Assembly (NCBI GenBank): GCA_963781265.1 | Contig: CAWAFH010000012.1 | Location: forward strand, 1-64,000 | DNA from: WHSW01 sp963781265 | Lineage (GTDB): Bacteria; Actinomycetota; Thermoleophilia; Solirubrobacterales; 70-9 | Direction: 5' to 3' | Length of the DNA stretch: 64,000 bases | Part shown: piece after piece, positions 8,033 through 17,049 of the stretch | How the letters are laid out: every line of letters begins with the position of its first letter | Numbering within the stretch: the stretch's first letter is position 1 | Translations under genes and position numbers: made by a program | The notes under the pieces: generated by a model | Seen by the model: only the letters and a program-made list of their open reading frames with translations | Told to the model about the DNA's origin: nothing | Database searches by the model: none

Positions 8033-9475
8033 GTGGCCGCTGATCAGCTCGGAGGGACGATCGACACCGTCCTCTCCAACCCCAGGGTGAAGATGCCCCC
8101 CGCGACCCTGGAGGAGGCCCGAAACCAGGAGGGTCGCCCGGCCCAGATCGAGGCCCTGACCAAGAGGATCGAGGCCGAGGACATCCGCTACGTCTTCTTC
8201 CAGCAGGTCTCGGTGACAGGGCGCGTGATGGGCAAGGGCGTCGTCGCGTCGTTCTTCCCCCAGGTGGCGGAGCGGGGCTACCAGCTCGTCTACGGCGCCA
8301 CCGCGAACCTGTTCACCGACCGCAACGGCAACTACATCGGCTTTGGGCCGGAGGAGTCCGAGCTGGCCGCGATCGCCGACCTCGACACGTTCGCGGTCCT
8401 GCCCTGGGACGAGCGCGTCGCCCGGGTGTACTGCGACTGCTACGACACCGAGACCGGCGAGCTGCTCGACGCCGATCCGCGCCAGAACCTCAAGCGGGTC
8501 GTGAGCGAGTTCGAGGAGGAGCTCGGGCTGAACTTCGTGATCGGCATCGAGCCGGAGATGATGTGGATGCGCCGCGGCGAGACCCAGGGTGAGGTGGAGG
8601 GGGTCACGAAGCCCTACTGCTACCACATCCACCAGTTCGAGGAACTGCGTCCCATGCTCCTCGACGTCGTCGACTACGGGCAGCGGATGGGCCTCGACAT
8701 GAGCTACGGCGACCACGAGGACGCCCCCGGTCAGCTCGAGCTCAACTTCCGCTACGACCGCCCGGTCCGCACCGCGGACAACATCACCACCTACCGGCAG
8801 ATCTGCGCCGCGGTGGCCCGCAAGCACGGCCTGTTGGCGTCGTTCATGCCGAAGCCGTTCACCGGTGTCTCCGCGAACGGCCATCACCATCACTTCACGC
8901 TGGTCGACGACGAGGGCCACAACGTCTTCCACGACCCGGACGGCATCTGCCAGCTCTCCGACACCGGGCGGCACTTCCTCGGCGGCATGCTCGACCACTT
9001 CGGCGCGCTGATGTGCGTCGGCAACCCGTCGGTCAACTCGTACTGCCGGATGTGGGACTTCGGCTTCTGGGCGCCGGTCTACAAGAACTGGGGCTGGCAG
9101 AACCGCACCTGCACCGTGCGCGTCGCCGGCGGGGGACGCTTCGAGTATCGCGGCGTCGACTCGTCGTGCAACCCGTACCTGACGATCGCGGCGCTCCTGG
9201 AGGCCGGCCTGGACGGGATCAAGCGCAAGTCCGACCCCGGCGATCCTCAGGAGGGCAACACGTACGACCTGCTCGAGTCGGGCGTGGAGCTCGAGCGCGT
9301 CCCGGAGAGCCTCGGCGCCGCGCTCGACGCTCTGGAGGCCGACGAGGTCGTGCGAGAGGCCCTGCCCGGCCGCCTCTACGACGTCTTCCGCCACTACAAG
9401 CGCGACGAGTGGGAGCGCTACCTGGCGGCGGTCACCGACTGGGAGCGCGAGGAGTATCTGGAGGTATTGCCCTAG
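8033..9475 (+). CDS. Type III glutamine synthetase-like ligase (gamma-glutamyl amine ligase), module A
   Basis: A 480-aa member of the glutamine synthetase superfamily, expected to join the gamma-carboxyl of glutamate to an amine with ATP. Visible family elements include GIEPEMMWM (metal-binding Glu), ATP/glutamate regions GQLELNFRYD, FMPKPFTGVSANGHHHHF and RVAGGGRFEYRGVDSSCNPY. It ends TDWEREEYLEVLP, matching the ending of the second ligase at 25115. The GTG at 8033 follows a GGGAAGGGAG site. It heads a tightly coupled operon with three glutamate-synthase-like genes, the arrangement of GMAS in the N-methylglutamate pathway and of rhizobial glx loci. The amine is unknown; methylamine is one possibility. 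Ordinary GlnA is less likely given this context. Confidence 0.85.
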   Translation: MAADQLGGTIDTVLSNPRVKMPPATLEEARNQEGRPAQIEALTKRIEAEDIRYVFFQQVSVTGRVMGKGVVASFFPQVAERGYQLVYGATANLFTDRNGNYIGFGPEESELAAIADLDTFAVLPWDERVARVYCDCYDTETGELLDADPRQNLKRVVSEFEEELGLNFVIGIEPEMMWMRRGETQGEVEGVTKPYCYHIHQFEELRPMLLDVVDYGQRMGLDMSYGDHEDAPGQLELNFRYDRPVRTADNITTYRQICAAVARKHGLLASFMPKPFTGVSANGHHHHFTLVDDEGHNVFHDPDGICQLSDTGRHFLGGMLDHFGALMCVGNPSVNSYCRMWDFGFWAPVYKNWGWQNRTCTVRVAGGGRFEYRGVDSSCNPYLTIAALLEAGLDGIKRKSDPGDPQEGNTYDLLESGVELERVPESLGAALDALEADEVVREALPGRLYDVFRHYKRDEWERYLAAVTDWEREEYLEVLP

Positions 9476-9490
9476 CCGGGGCAGCGGGCC

Positions 9491-10420
9491 ATGTGCGGGA
9501 TCGCCGGGATCATCTATCGCAACGGCGGCGGGGAGCACGCCGTCGGGCAGGACATGACCCGGATGCTCCAGGCGATGAAGCATCGCGGGCCCGATTCCAC
9601 CGGGTTCGCGCTCTACCGTGACGACACCGACACGTACGTCATCCATGTGAAGCTCAGCGAGGGGGGCGACTCGGACCCTGACCTCGCCCAGCGCGTCGGC
9701 CGACAGCGCGACCAGGTCGAGGCCCGGATGCGTGCCGCCGGCGCCCAGCTCGGCGAGGTCAAGGGCACCCCGCGGACGATGACCGTGTCGTTCGGCTATG
9801 ACGGGGATCTGAAGCAGCTGGCCGACACGGTCGAGCGCGTCCGCAACACCGAGGTGCTCTCGCTCGGCCGGTCGCTGGAGATCGTCAAGGATCTCGGCGA
9901 CGCCGAGACGGTCGCGGCCGAGTACGACCTCTCCGGGTACCTCGGCACGCACGCGATCGGGCACGCCCGGATGGCGACCGAGTCCGACGTCGACATCGCC
10001 AACGCCCACCCCTACTGGGCCTATCCATTCCCCGACGTGGCCGTCGTCCACAACGGTCAGCTGACCAACTTCCACGACTGGCGCCGACGGCTGCAGCGCG
10101 CCGGCCACCGCTTCCAGTCCGAGTGCGACTCCGAGATCATCGCGGTGTATCTCGCCCAGCGGATGAGCGACGGCATGACGCTCGAGGAGGCGATGCACCG
10201 TAGCCTCGAGGACCTCGACGGGGTCTTCACCTACATCTGCGTGACCGAGGACGCCCTTGGCGTCGCCAAGGACGAGCTCGGGGCGAAGCCGCTCGTGCTT
10301 TACGAGGACGACGGCCTCGTGGCGCTGGCGTCCGAGGAGATCGCGATCCGCCAGGTGCTCGATCGCGAGATCGAGACCCGTGACCCCTACGAGGGCGAGG
10401 TGCACGTGTGGAGCAGGTGA
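9491..10420 (+). CDS. Class II glutamine amidotransferase subunit (GlxB/MgsA-like), module A
   Basis: A 309-aa Ntn-type amidotransferase domain resembling the amino end of glutamate synthase but encoded separately. Processing would expose Cys2 in MCGIAGIIYRNGG. Other signatures are MKHRGPDSTGFALY, AIGHARMATESDVDI and VVHNGQLTNFHDWRR. In the N-methylglutamate pathway MgsA releases the amine from gamma-glutamyl-methylamide and passes it to the FMN subunit. The start is 15 nt after the ligase stop and its end overlaps the GXGXG-subunit gene, so the proteins are probably made in matched amounts. A second copy lies at 26504-27412. Confidence 0.87.
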   Translation: MCGIAGIIYRNGGGEHAVGQDMTRMLQAMKHRGPDSTGFALYRDDTDTYVIHVKLSEGGDSDPDLAQRVGRQRDQVEARMRAAGAQLGEVKGTPRTMTVSFGYDGDLKQLADTVERVRNTEVLSLGRSLEIVKDLGDAETVAAEYDLSGYLGTHAIGHARMATESDVDIANAHPYWAYPFPDVAVVHNGQLTNFHDWRRRLQRAGHRFQSECDSEIIAVYLAQRMSDGMTLEEAMHRSLEDLDGVFTYICVTEDALGVAKDELGAKPLVLYEDDGLVALASEEIAIRQVLDREIETRDPYEGEVHVWSR

Positions 10421-11193
10421 CCGAGCAACCGCGGATGGACGAGCGCGGCCTGGTCGAGCTCGACGACGCGGTGCCCAAGACCTCGAAGATCGAGGACGGC
10501 CGGGCCGTGCTCGACGCGCGCGATCTGACCACGCGGAAGATCAACGCGGAGCTGCGCTGGCTGATCTACGAACGGGGGGTGGGCGACGTCACCGTGCTGA
10601 ACCCGAGCGCGCGGCATTCGCTCGGGGTGGCGATTCTCGCCCGCTGCCGGATCCGCTTCGAGGGCAGCCTCGGTTACTTCGGCTGCGGGCTGATCGACGG
10701 TCCGGAGGTCGAGATCACCGGGCGGGTCGGCTGGTCGGTCGCCGAGAACATGATGTCCGGGGTGGTCGTCGTCGACCACAACGCCGGCTCGCTCGCCGGG
10801 GCCGCCCTACGCGGCGGGGATCTCGTGGTGAAGGGCGACGTCGGCTCCCGGACCGGGATCGACCAGAAGGGCGGCACGATCGTGGCGCTCGGCAACGCCG
10901 CCTCCATGACCGGGTTCATGATGCAGCGCGGCCGCCAGATCATCTGTGGCGACGTCGGTCCCGGCCTTGGCGACTCGATGTACGACGGGGCGATCTACGT
11001 GGGCGGCCAGGTCGCGTCGCTCGGGGTCGACTGCGTCGAGGCCGAATGGACCGACGTGGACACCGAGCTGGTCGAGCGCAAGTTCTCGATCCACGGGCTC
11101 GGTGAGCCGCCGGCGCTGCGCAAGTTCGTGTGCGGCAAGAAGCTCTACAACTACGACAACCTCGAGCCCAGCGAGCGCAAGCTGGTCCTCTGA
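10408..11193 (+). CDS. GXGXG-domain subunit of glutamate-synthase-like complex (GlxC/MgsB-like), module A
   Basis: A 261-aa protein matching the C-terminal beta-helix (GXGXG) domain of glutamate synthase, a structural part of the complex. Repeated Gly-rich turns are clear: GYFGCGLIDGPEVEITGRVG, VAENMMSGVVVVDHNAGS, GGDLVVKGDVGS, MMQRGRQIICGDVGPGLGDS. GTG 10408 overlaps the previous gene by 13 nt; a second GTG at 10417 gives a GTGA overlap and is an equal candidate. Its stop overlaps the ATG of the FMN subunit. About 30 residues longer than the module B copy, mainly at the N terminus. Confidence 0.85.
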   Translation: MEQVTEQPRMDERGLVELDDAVPKTSKIEDGRAVLDARDLTTRKINAELRWLIYERGVGDVTVLNPSARHSLGVAILARCRIRFEGSLGYFGCGLIDGPEVEITGRVGWSVAENMMSGVVVVDHNAGSLAGAALRGGDLVVKGDVGSRTGIDQKGGTIVALGNAASMTGFMMQRGRQIICGDVGPGLGDSMYDGAIYVGGQVASLGVDCVEAEWTDVDTELVERKFSIHGLGEPPALRKFVCGKKLYNYDNLEPSERKLVL

Positions 11194-12629
11194 TGGCCGA
11201 CGACGCCCAAAGAGCACGCGAGGTCCTCGGCAGCAGCCCGATCTTCACGCCGGAGGTCATCAACGACATCCACATGAAGGCCGAGCTGGGGCGCTACCGC
11301 ATGCGCGGCTTCTCGATGTTCAAGAAGCTCCCGGGTTGGGACGACCTGATCTTCCTGCCCGGCACGCTGACGCGGTTCGTGATCGAGGGCTACCGGGAGA
11401 AGTGCGACACGAAGACCGTCCTCGGCGCGCGCTTCGCGAAGAAGCCACTCGAGCTCGACATCCCCATCTACATCACCGGGATGAGCTTTGGCGCCCTGTC
11501 GCTGGAGGCGAAGATGGCACTGGCCAAAGGCGCGTCGATGGCGGGCACCGCGACCTGCTCGGGAGAGGGCGGGATGATCCCGCCCGAGCGCGACCTGTCG
11601 ACCAAGTGGTACTACCAGGTGATTCAGAGCCGTTACGGCTTCAACCCGCATCACCTGATGCTCGCCGACGGGGTCGAGTTCTTCATCGGCCAGGGGTGCA
11701 AGGTCGGCCTCGGCGGCCACCTGATGGGCCAGAAGGTCACCGAGCAGGTCGCCGAGATGCGCTCGCTGCCCGCGGGTATCGACCAGCGGTCCCCGGCGCG
11801 CCACCCAGACTGGCTCGGCCCCGACGACCTCTCGCTGAAGGTCCAGGAGACGCGAGAGGCGACCAACTACGAGGTTCCGATCCAGCTCAAGCTCGGCGCC
11901 GCGCGCGTTTATGACGACGTCCGCATGGCGGCCAAATGCGGCCCCGACGTCATCTACCTCGACGGCGCTGAGGGCGGCACCGGAGCCGGCCCGCACATCG
12001 CCGCCGAGGAGACCGGGATCCCCCTCCTGGCGGCGATCCCGGAGGCGCGGCGGGCGCTCGAGGACGTCGGCCTCGCCGACGAGGTCGACCTCGTCGTGGC
12101 GGGCGGCATCCGCAACGGTGGGGACGTCGCCAAGTGCCTGGCGCTCGGCGCCGACGCGATCGCGATCGGGCACTCGGCGCTGATGGCGCTGAACTGCAAC
12201 AAGGAGATCCCGGGCGTCACCGACTACGAGGGGACGGTCGGCGTGCCCGCCGGCCAGTGCTACCACTGCCACACGGGCCGCTGCCCGGTCGGCATTACCA
12301 CCCAGGACCCTGAGCTGCGCAAGCGCCTGCACGTCGATGAGGCCGCCCAGCGCGTGTTCAACTTCCTCCACACGCTGACGCTCGAGGTCCAGATGCTCGC
12401 CCGCGCCTGCGGCAAGACCAGCGTCCACAACCTCGAGCCGGAGGACCTCGCGGCGCTGACGATCGAGGCCTCGGCGATGGCCAGGGTCCCGCTCGCGGGC
12501 ACCGACTACATCCCCGGCGTCACCGAGGGACGGGCGCTGGAGGAGATCCGCACCCTGCTCGACCAGTACCTGGACAACCCGGTCGACTACCTGCCGCAGA
12601 CCGCCGATTCGAGGACGGAGGGATCGTGA
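11193..12629 (+). CDS. FMN-binding glutamate synthase-family catalytic subunit with Fe-S cysteines (GlxD/MgsC-like), module A
   Basis: A 478-aa protein equivalent to the FMN/synthase domain of GltB. Key parts are GMSFGALSLEAKMALAKGA, GAEGGTGAGPHIAAEE (FMN phosphate) and VDLVVAGGIRNGGDVAKCLA. The cluster segment CYHCHTGRCPVGITTQ (codons at 12258-12284) keeps three cysteines in the pattern C-x2-C-x4-C, so a 3Fe-4S type cluster is plausible. The module B copy has lost all three. It should transfer an amine to 2-oxoglutarate, giving an N-substituted glutamate. Starts at an ATG overlapping the previous stop; ends overlapping the next gene. Confidence 0.88.
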   Translation: MADDAQRAREVLGSSPIFTPEVINDIHMKAELGRYRMRGFSMFKKLPGWDDLIFLPGTLTRFVIEGYREKCDTKTVLGARFAKKPLELDIPIYITGMSFGALSLEAKMALAKGASMAGTATCSGEGGMIPPERDLSTKWYYQVIQSRYGFNPHHLMLADGVEFFIGQGCKVGLGGHLMGQKVTEQVAEMRSLPAGIDQRSPARHPDWLGPDDLSLKVQETREATNYEVPIQLKLGAARVYDDVRMAAKCGPDVIYLDGAEGGTGAGPHIAAEETGIPLLAAIPEARRALEDVGLADEVDLVVAGGIRNGGDVAKCLALGADAIAIGHSALMALNCNKEIPGVTDYEGTVGVPAGQCYHCHTGRCPVGITTQDPELRKRLHVDEAAQRVFNFLHTLTLEVQMLARACGKTSVHNLEPEDLAALTIEASAMARVPLAGTDYIPGVTEGRALEEIRTLLDQYLDNPVDYLPQTADSRTEGS

Positions 12630-13054
12630 CGGCCGAGCCCGAGAAGGTCGTCTCGATCGACGCCGAGTACCTCTCCGGTAGGCGCTTTCCGTACCAGGAG
12701 GACATCTCGCTGGTCGAGGGTATCGACCTCGATGCGGCGACCCCGGGCGAGGACCTGAACTGGCTCGAGGACGTCGAGCTGCTCGTCGAGGAGGGGACGC
12801 CGGCGGTGTTCGACCGCTACTCCAACTCGTTCCTGCGCATCTACTTCCCGATCCCCGAGGGCCGCGAGGACGAGATCGCGCGCAAGGTGCTGATCGCCCA
12901 CCTGCAGTCGGGGAACTCCTACGGCATCCGGCTCAAGGAGGCGCACGCCAAGTTCGCCCAGCCGGAGCTCGGACCGTGGGCCGAGGGCTCGGAGACGGTC
13001 GGCGGGGACTGGAAGCCGTCGGTGGTGGAGGGCTGGGAGCCCCCAGGGCACTGA
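12626..13054 (+). CDS. Unknown 142-aa acidic protein between GlxD-like and DAO genes
   Basis: A 142-aa acidic soluble protein starting at a GTG that overlaps the previous stop (GTGA). No signal peptide, membrane helix or known enzyme motif is visible. A central segment, SFLRIYFPIPEGREDEIARK, and the next, IRLKEAHAKFAQPELGPWAEG, look like a folded alpha/beta domain. Sandwiched between the FMN subunit and two flavoproteins of the DAO family, and translationally coupled, it is probably a subunit or assembly partner of this oxidative module. I do not recognise the family. Confidence 0.6.
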   Translation: MTAEPEKVVSIDAEYLSGRRFPYQEDISLVEGIDLDAATPGEDLNWLEDVELLVEEGTPAVFDRYSNSFLRIYFPIPEGREDEIARKVLIAHLQSGNSYGIRLKEAHAKFAQPELGPWAEGSETVGGDWKPSVVEGWEPPGH

Positions 13055-13065
13055 GGGCGGGGACG

Positions 13066-14355
13066 ATGCCCGAGCTGCCGGCGTCCGTTCGCCATCTCGT
13101 CATCGGCGCCGGCGTCCATGGACTCTCCACCGCCTGGCATCTGGCGAGCGCCGGCGAGGACGTCCTGTGCGTCGACAAGGCCGGAGTCGGCGCGGGCGCC
13201 TCCGGGATCGCCTGCGGGGTGATCCGCAACAACTACTTCCAGCCGGCGATGCAGGAGCTGATGGCCGCGTGCGTTGAGATCTGGGAGTCGGATCCCGAGA
13301 CGCTCCACTACCACCCGAGCGACTACGTGGCGCTCGGGCCGCCTTCGCAGGAGCCCGACCTGGTCGAGGTCTTCGAGCGCCAGCAGGCGATCGGCTACTC
13401 GTCTGAGCTCCACCTGGGCGAGCGGGCGGTGCGCGACCAGATGCGCGGGCTCTACCGCGACTGGCGGGCCGAGGGACTGACCGTCTGCCTGCACGAGCAC
13501 CGCGGCGGCTTCGCGTTCAACCACGAGTCGATGCTGGGCCTGGCGGCGAAGGCCCGCGCGGCGGGCGCGCGGATCGCCGAGGGGATCGAGGTCACCGGGT
13601 TCGCCGACGACGGAACTGGTGCCGTGACCGCGGTGGAGACGAGCGCGGGCCCGATCGAGGTCGAGCAGGTGGTCGTGGCGGTCGGGCCATGGATCCCGCG
13701 CCTGTGGGAGATGCTCGGCCTGCCCGAGCGGATCGACGTTCGCTCTGCGGACGGCTCGGTGGAACCCGGGGTGCCGATGTGGACCTACTGGTACCTGCAG
13801 GAGGGGGAGGTCGGGCTGGCGCCGTCGACGCTGGACACCGCGCTCGGCGCCGAGGGGCCCGTCCTGCACGTGGACTCCGATCGCCCGCTTGCGGACGATG
13901 AGGGCCGACTGATCACCGACGAGCCGTGGGGCATCTACGTAAAGCCCGACCGCGAGTCGGTCCAGGGCGGCGCCCAGCCGCTCCCGGTGGGTTCCGAGCT
14001 CAGCCTCGAGCCGTACCCGAGCGGAACCGTCGAGCCCGGCTTTCCCGACCTGTGGTGCGCGGCGCTGTCGCACTGCATGGAGCGGTTCGCGGGCTGCCGC
14101 GGCGCGTACCGCCAGGTGCGCTCGGGCGGGGCGGGCGCGTTCACGGCGGACAACTTCCCGGTCTTCGACTACATGCGCCCGAATGTCTACGTCGCGGCAG
14201 ACTCGAACCACGGCTACAAGATGATCGCGGTCGGCCGAGAGATCGCGCGGGTCCTCGGCGGGGAGCACTCCTCGCTCCTGCACCCATTCCGCTTCGAGCG
14301 GTTCGCAACCGGCGACCTGCACCCGGTCTCGCACAGCCCGTACCCGTGGAGCTGA
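13066..14355 (+). CDS. FAD-dependent DAO-family amine oxidoreductase 1, module A
   Basis: A 429-aa flavoprotein of the D-amino-acid oxidase/SoxB superfamily. The FAD dinucleotide fold is at residues 9-35 (VIGAGVHGLSTAWHLASAG), followed by GAGASGIACGVIRNNY. Near the end are GGAGAFTADNFPVFDY and DSNHGYKMIAVGREIARVLGG, the usual flavin-closing segments. It ends HPVSHSPYPWS, almost the same as the next gene (HPASKGPYPWT), so the two are tandem paralogues. The expected reaction is oxidation of a secondary amine or N-substituted amino acid. ATG 13066 is chosen because it opens directly on the FAD fold. Confidence 0.83.
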   Translation: MPELPASVRHLVIGAGVHGLSTAWHLASAGEDVLCVDKAGVGAGASGIACGVIRNNYFQPAMQELMAACVEIWESDPETLHYHPSDYVALGPPSQEPDLVEVFERQQAIGYSSELHLGERAVRDQMRGLYRDWRAEGLTVCLHEHRGGFAFNHESMLGLAAKARAAGARIAEGIEVTGFADDGTGAVTAVETSAGPIEVEQVVVAVGPWIPRLWEMLGLPERIDVRSADGSVEPGVPMWTYWYLQEGEVGLAPSTLDTALGAEGPVLHVDSDRPLADDEGRLITDEPWGIYVKPDRESVQGGAQPLPVGSELSLEPYPSGTVEPGFPDLWCAALSHCMERFAGCRGAYRQVRSGGAGAFTADNFPVFDYMRPNVYVAADSNHGYKMIAVGREIARVLGGEHSSLLHPFRFERFATGDLHPVSHSPYPWS

Positions 14356-15596
14356 GGGACGCCGCCGGCCACGTCGTCGTCGGCGGCGGCGTGCTCGGCC
14401 TCTCCGCGGCGTGGCGCCTCGCCGAGCGCGGCGCCGACGTGCTGGTGCTCGACAAGGGCCGGATCGGCGGGGGCGCCTCCGGGGCCGCCGGCGGCATCGT
14501 GCGCAACTACTACCGCGCGCCGGCGATCACGGACGTCGTCCGGCTGTCGGTCGAGATGTTCGAGGCCGATCCCGAGGCCTTCGGTTTCCGCCAGGTCGGG
14601 TATCTCGCGGCCGTGCCCGAGGCCCAGGTCGACGACCTGGTCGCGATCAACGGGCGCCACCGCGAGTGCGGGTACGAGTCTGAGCTCGTGATCGGCGAAG
14701 CGCCGTGCAACGAGTACCTCGCCTGGACCTGGCCTGACTGGGAGGCGCCCGTCGCCGCGCTGCTCCACGAGCGCCGCGGCGGCTGGGCCGACCCGATGCG
14801 GACCGTGCGCCGGCTCGCCGAGCTGGCGCGCGCCGCCGGCGCCGAGATCGCCGAGGGCGTCGAGGTCACCGAAATCGAGCGGGGCGAGGGTGGGGTGGAG
14901 GCGCTCGCGACCTCGCGCGGGCGGATCCGCTGCGAGCGCGTCGTGTTCGCGCCCGGTCCTTGGGCCGCGGGAGTGCTGGGGATGCTCGGCGGGACCTGGC
15001 CGGCGATCTCCTACTGGAAGGCGCAGGAGGGGGAGTTCGAGCTCCGTGAGGCGGTGGCCGGGGCGCGCGCCGGCCACGAGCCGCCGGTGGTCCATCTCGA
15101 CCAGGCCGGACCGCTGCGGTCGGACGCGAACGGCGGGCTGCTGGTCGACGGTCCCTGGGGGATCTACTTCCGCGTCGGCGCGGGCGGCGCGACCGTGACC
15201 GGCGGCGGGCTGCCGGTGCCGCTGGTGGCGCCGGAGCTCGACCCGTACGGTCCTGAAAACCCCGAACACGCCGCCGAGCCAGCGTTCGCGGACTTCTTCA
15301 TCTCGGGCCTCGCCGCGACGATCCGGCGCTTCCGCGGGCGCGCCCGAGACTGGCGGACGACGCTCGCCGGCGGAATCGTCTCCCACACCCCCGACAACTA
15401 TCCGATCTGCGACTGGGTGGCGCCCAACGCCTACGCGATCGTCGACTCGGGCCACGGCTTCAAGCTGCTCGCGCTCGCCCGCCTCGCCGCCGACGAGTTC
15501 CTCGGCGGCGAGCCGACGCTCGAGCCGTTCCGCCTGTCGCGCTTCGAGCGCGGTGAAACCCATCCGGCATCGAAGGGGCCGTATCCGTGGACTTAG
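14346..15596 (+). CDS. FAD-dependent DAO-family amine oxidoreductase 2, module A
   Basis: A 416-aa paralogue of the preceding flavoprotein. The FAD fold opens at residue about 8 (VVVGGGVLGLSAAWRLAERG) and RIGGGASGAAGGIVRNYYRAP follows the same plan as its neighbour. The C-terminal segment DNYPICDWVAPNAYAIVDS then GHGFKLLALARLAADEFLGG supports the same fold. GTG 14346 overlaps the previous gene by 10 nt. A pair of similar but non-identical DAO proteins suggests a hetero-oligomeric oxidase. There is no SoxA/SoxD/SoxG partner in this operon, so any electron acceptor is unknown (possibly O2). Confidence 0.83.
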   Translation: MELRDAAGHVVVGGGVLGLSAAWRLAERGADVLVLDKGRIGGGASGAAGGIVRNYYRAPAITDVVRLSVEMFEADPEAFGFRQVGYLAAVPEAQVDDLVAINGRHRECGYESELVIGEAPCNEYLAWTWPDWEAPVAALLHERRGGWADPMRTVRRLAELARAAGAEIAEGVEVTEIERGEGGVEALATSRGRIRCERVVFAPGPWAAGVLGMLGGTWPAISYWKAQEGEFELREAVAGARAGHEPPVVHLDQAGPLRSDANGGLLVDGPWGIYFRVGAGGATVTGGGLPVPLVAPELDPYGPENPEHAAEPAFADFFISGLAATIRRFRGRARDWRTTLAGGIVSHTPDNYPICDWVAPNAYAIVDSGHGFKLLALARLAADEFLGGEPTLEPFRLSRFERGETHPASKGPYPWT

Positions 15597-15629
15597 CCCC
15601 TCGAAGTGGCTTTCGTCGAAATTGCCGCG

Positions 15630-16472
15630 TCACCCTGCCGCGATCAGCGCGACGCCGGCGAGCGCCAGGCACACACCGGCGTCCTGGATCGCGACGAGCC
15701 GCTCGCCGAGCACACCGCGTGCGAGGACGACGGTGGTCACCGGATAGAGGGAGGCGAGCACGGCGACGACGCTCAGCAGGCCGGTGTCGGTGCCGAGCGT
15801 GAAGCAGGCGTTGGCGCCCACGTCGAGCAGCCCGATCAGGACCAGGGCGGGGAGGACCGCCGGAACGGTCGCCAGGCCGGGTCGCAGCGCCGTGAGCGCA
15901 ACGACCAGCAGCGCGGCCGCCGCGGCGCGGGCGACCAGCAGCGCCCAGAACGGATCGGCCGAGTCGACGGCGGCGTCCATGCCGACGAAGAAGCCCCCGA
16001 ACCCCAGCGCCGCAACGCCGCTGAGCAGGAGCGCCTCGCGCGAGCCTCGGCCCCACGACGGGGCCGGGCTGCGGGTGGCGAGGATGACGCCGGCAAACGC
16101 GATCGCCATCCCGGCGAGCTGGACAACGGCCGGGTGCTCGCCGCCGGCGATCCCGACGATCACCGGTAGCGCCGCGGCGCCGCTGGCGGAGATCGGGGAG
16201 ATCACGCTCATCGTCCCGAGTGCGAGCGCTCGGTAGAGGGCGGCGATGCCCACGAGCTGAGCGACGCCCGCGGCGAGCGCCGGGGCGACATCGCTGAACG
16301 CCGGCACCGGTTCGCCGCCGATGAGCACGACGACGGCGACGGCGGTGAGGCCCGCGAACTGGCTGACCAGCAGGATCGAAGCGAGCGTCAGCGTCCGCGC
16401 GCGCAGGCCGCCGAGGAAGTCGGCCAGCCCCCAGCAGACGGCGGCGCCGATCCCCAGCGCGATCGCGGCCAC
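15630..16472 (-). CDS. EamA/DMT-family transporter
   Basis: A 280-aa membrane protein with about ten hydrophobic helices in two repeated halves, typical of EamA drug/metabolite transporters (start AALGIGAAVCWGLADF-like, second half FGGFFVGMDAAVDS; end LGERLVAIQDAGVCLALAG). It is the last gene of the seven-gene minus-strand operon, 6 nt after fchA, and faces the DAO gene at 34 nt. It could export or import an intermediate of amine breakdown; the substrate cannot be told. Confidence 0.8.
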   Translation of the reverse strand: MAAIALGIGAAVCWGLADFLGGLRARTLTLASILLVSQFAGLTAVAVVVLIGGEPVPAFSDVAPALAAGVAQLVGIAALYRALALGTMSVISPISASGAAALPVIVGIAGGEHPAVVQLAGMAIAFAGVILATRSPAPSWGRGSREALLLSGVAALGFGGFFVGMDAAVDSADPFWALLVARAAAAALLVVALTALRPGLATVPAVLPALVLIGLLDVGANACFTLGTDTGLLSVVAVLASLYPVTTVVLARGVLGERLVAIQDAGVCLALAGVALIAAG

Positions 16473-16478
16473 GCCGGT

Positions 16479-17027
16479 TCAGCCGCCCGGCGCCGCCCGG
16501 TCGCGCGCGACGGCGGCTCGTCCGGCGGCGTCCCGGGCGCGCTCGGCGCGCGGGTCGTTCGACCCCGAGAGGTTGGCCGCCACCAGCCCGGCGGCCCCGC
16601 GGGCGGCGGCCGCGGCGAGCTCGCAGGCGACGATCGCGTCGGGCGTGAACGGCCACGTCCCCGCCGCCGCGATCTCCGCCGCTGCGGCACCGACCTCGGC
16701 GGCCGCCTCGGCGATCGCCAGCGGCGGATCGCTTGCGAGCCCGAGCGCCGCCGCGCGCTCGGCCTGATCCGCGGCTTCGGTCACCGCCGCGTAGGCGCGC
16801 GCGTCGTCGTCGGCCGCGCGCCGGGCCGCTGCGCGAAGCTCACCTGCGCGTGTGCCGAGCGCCCGCAGCGCGACGGCGTCAGCACGGCCGCCCGCCGCCT
16901 CGACCCGGTCCGCGGCAAGGTTGCCGGTCAGCTCCACCAGCGCGGCCGCCGTCGCGCACGCGAGGGCGCAGCCGACGCCGGCCGCGGCCGCCTGATCGCG
17001 GGCGGCGATCGCGTCGAGCCATTCCAT
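16479..17027 (-). CDS. fchA: Methenyltetrahydrofolate cyclohydrolase / cyclodeaminase-family protein
   Basis: A 182-aa, almost wholly alpha-helical Ala-rich protein of the formiminotransferase-cyclodeaminase family (FchA). The pattern AAAAGVGCALACATAAALVELTG then RAAARRAADDDARAYAAV matches the family's folate-binding helices. FchA converts 5,10-methenyl-THF to 10-formyl-THF. It lies 22 nt after fhs, which uses that product, so the pathway place is clear. FolD encoded at 29.4 kb seems able to do the same step. Confidence 0.78.
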   Translation of the reverse strand: MEWLDAIAARDQAAAAGVGCALACATAAALVELTGNLAADRVEAAGGRADAVALRALGTRAGELRAAARRAADDDARAYAAVTEAADQAERAAALGLASDPPLAIAEAAAEVGAAAAEIAAAGTWPFTPDAIVACELAAAAARGAAGLVAANLSGSNDPRAERARDAAGRAAVARDRAAPGG

Positions 17028-17049
17028 CGGCCGAACGCTACCGCCGCGA

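Noticed and set aside
8033..9475. Ordinary nitrogen-assimilation glutamine synthetase (GlnA)
   Set aside because: Sequence type and operon with split glutamate-synthase-like subunits fit gamma-glutamyl amine ligases better; residual GlnA activity cannot be excluded.
8012..10405. Long open frame on the minus strand opposite the module A ligase and amidotransferase
   Set aside because: It mirrors the codon pattern of well-supported plus-strand genes and shows no motif; such antisense frames are normal at this GC content.
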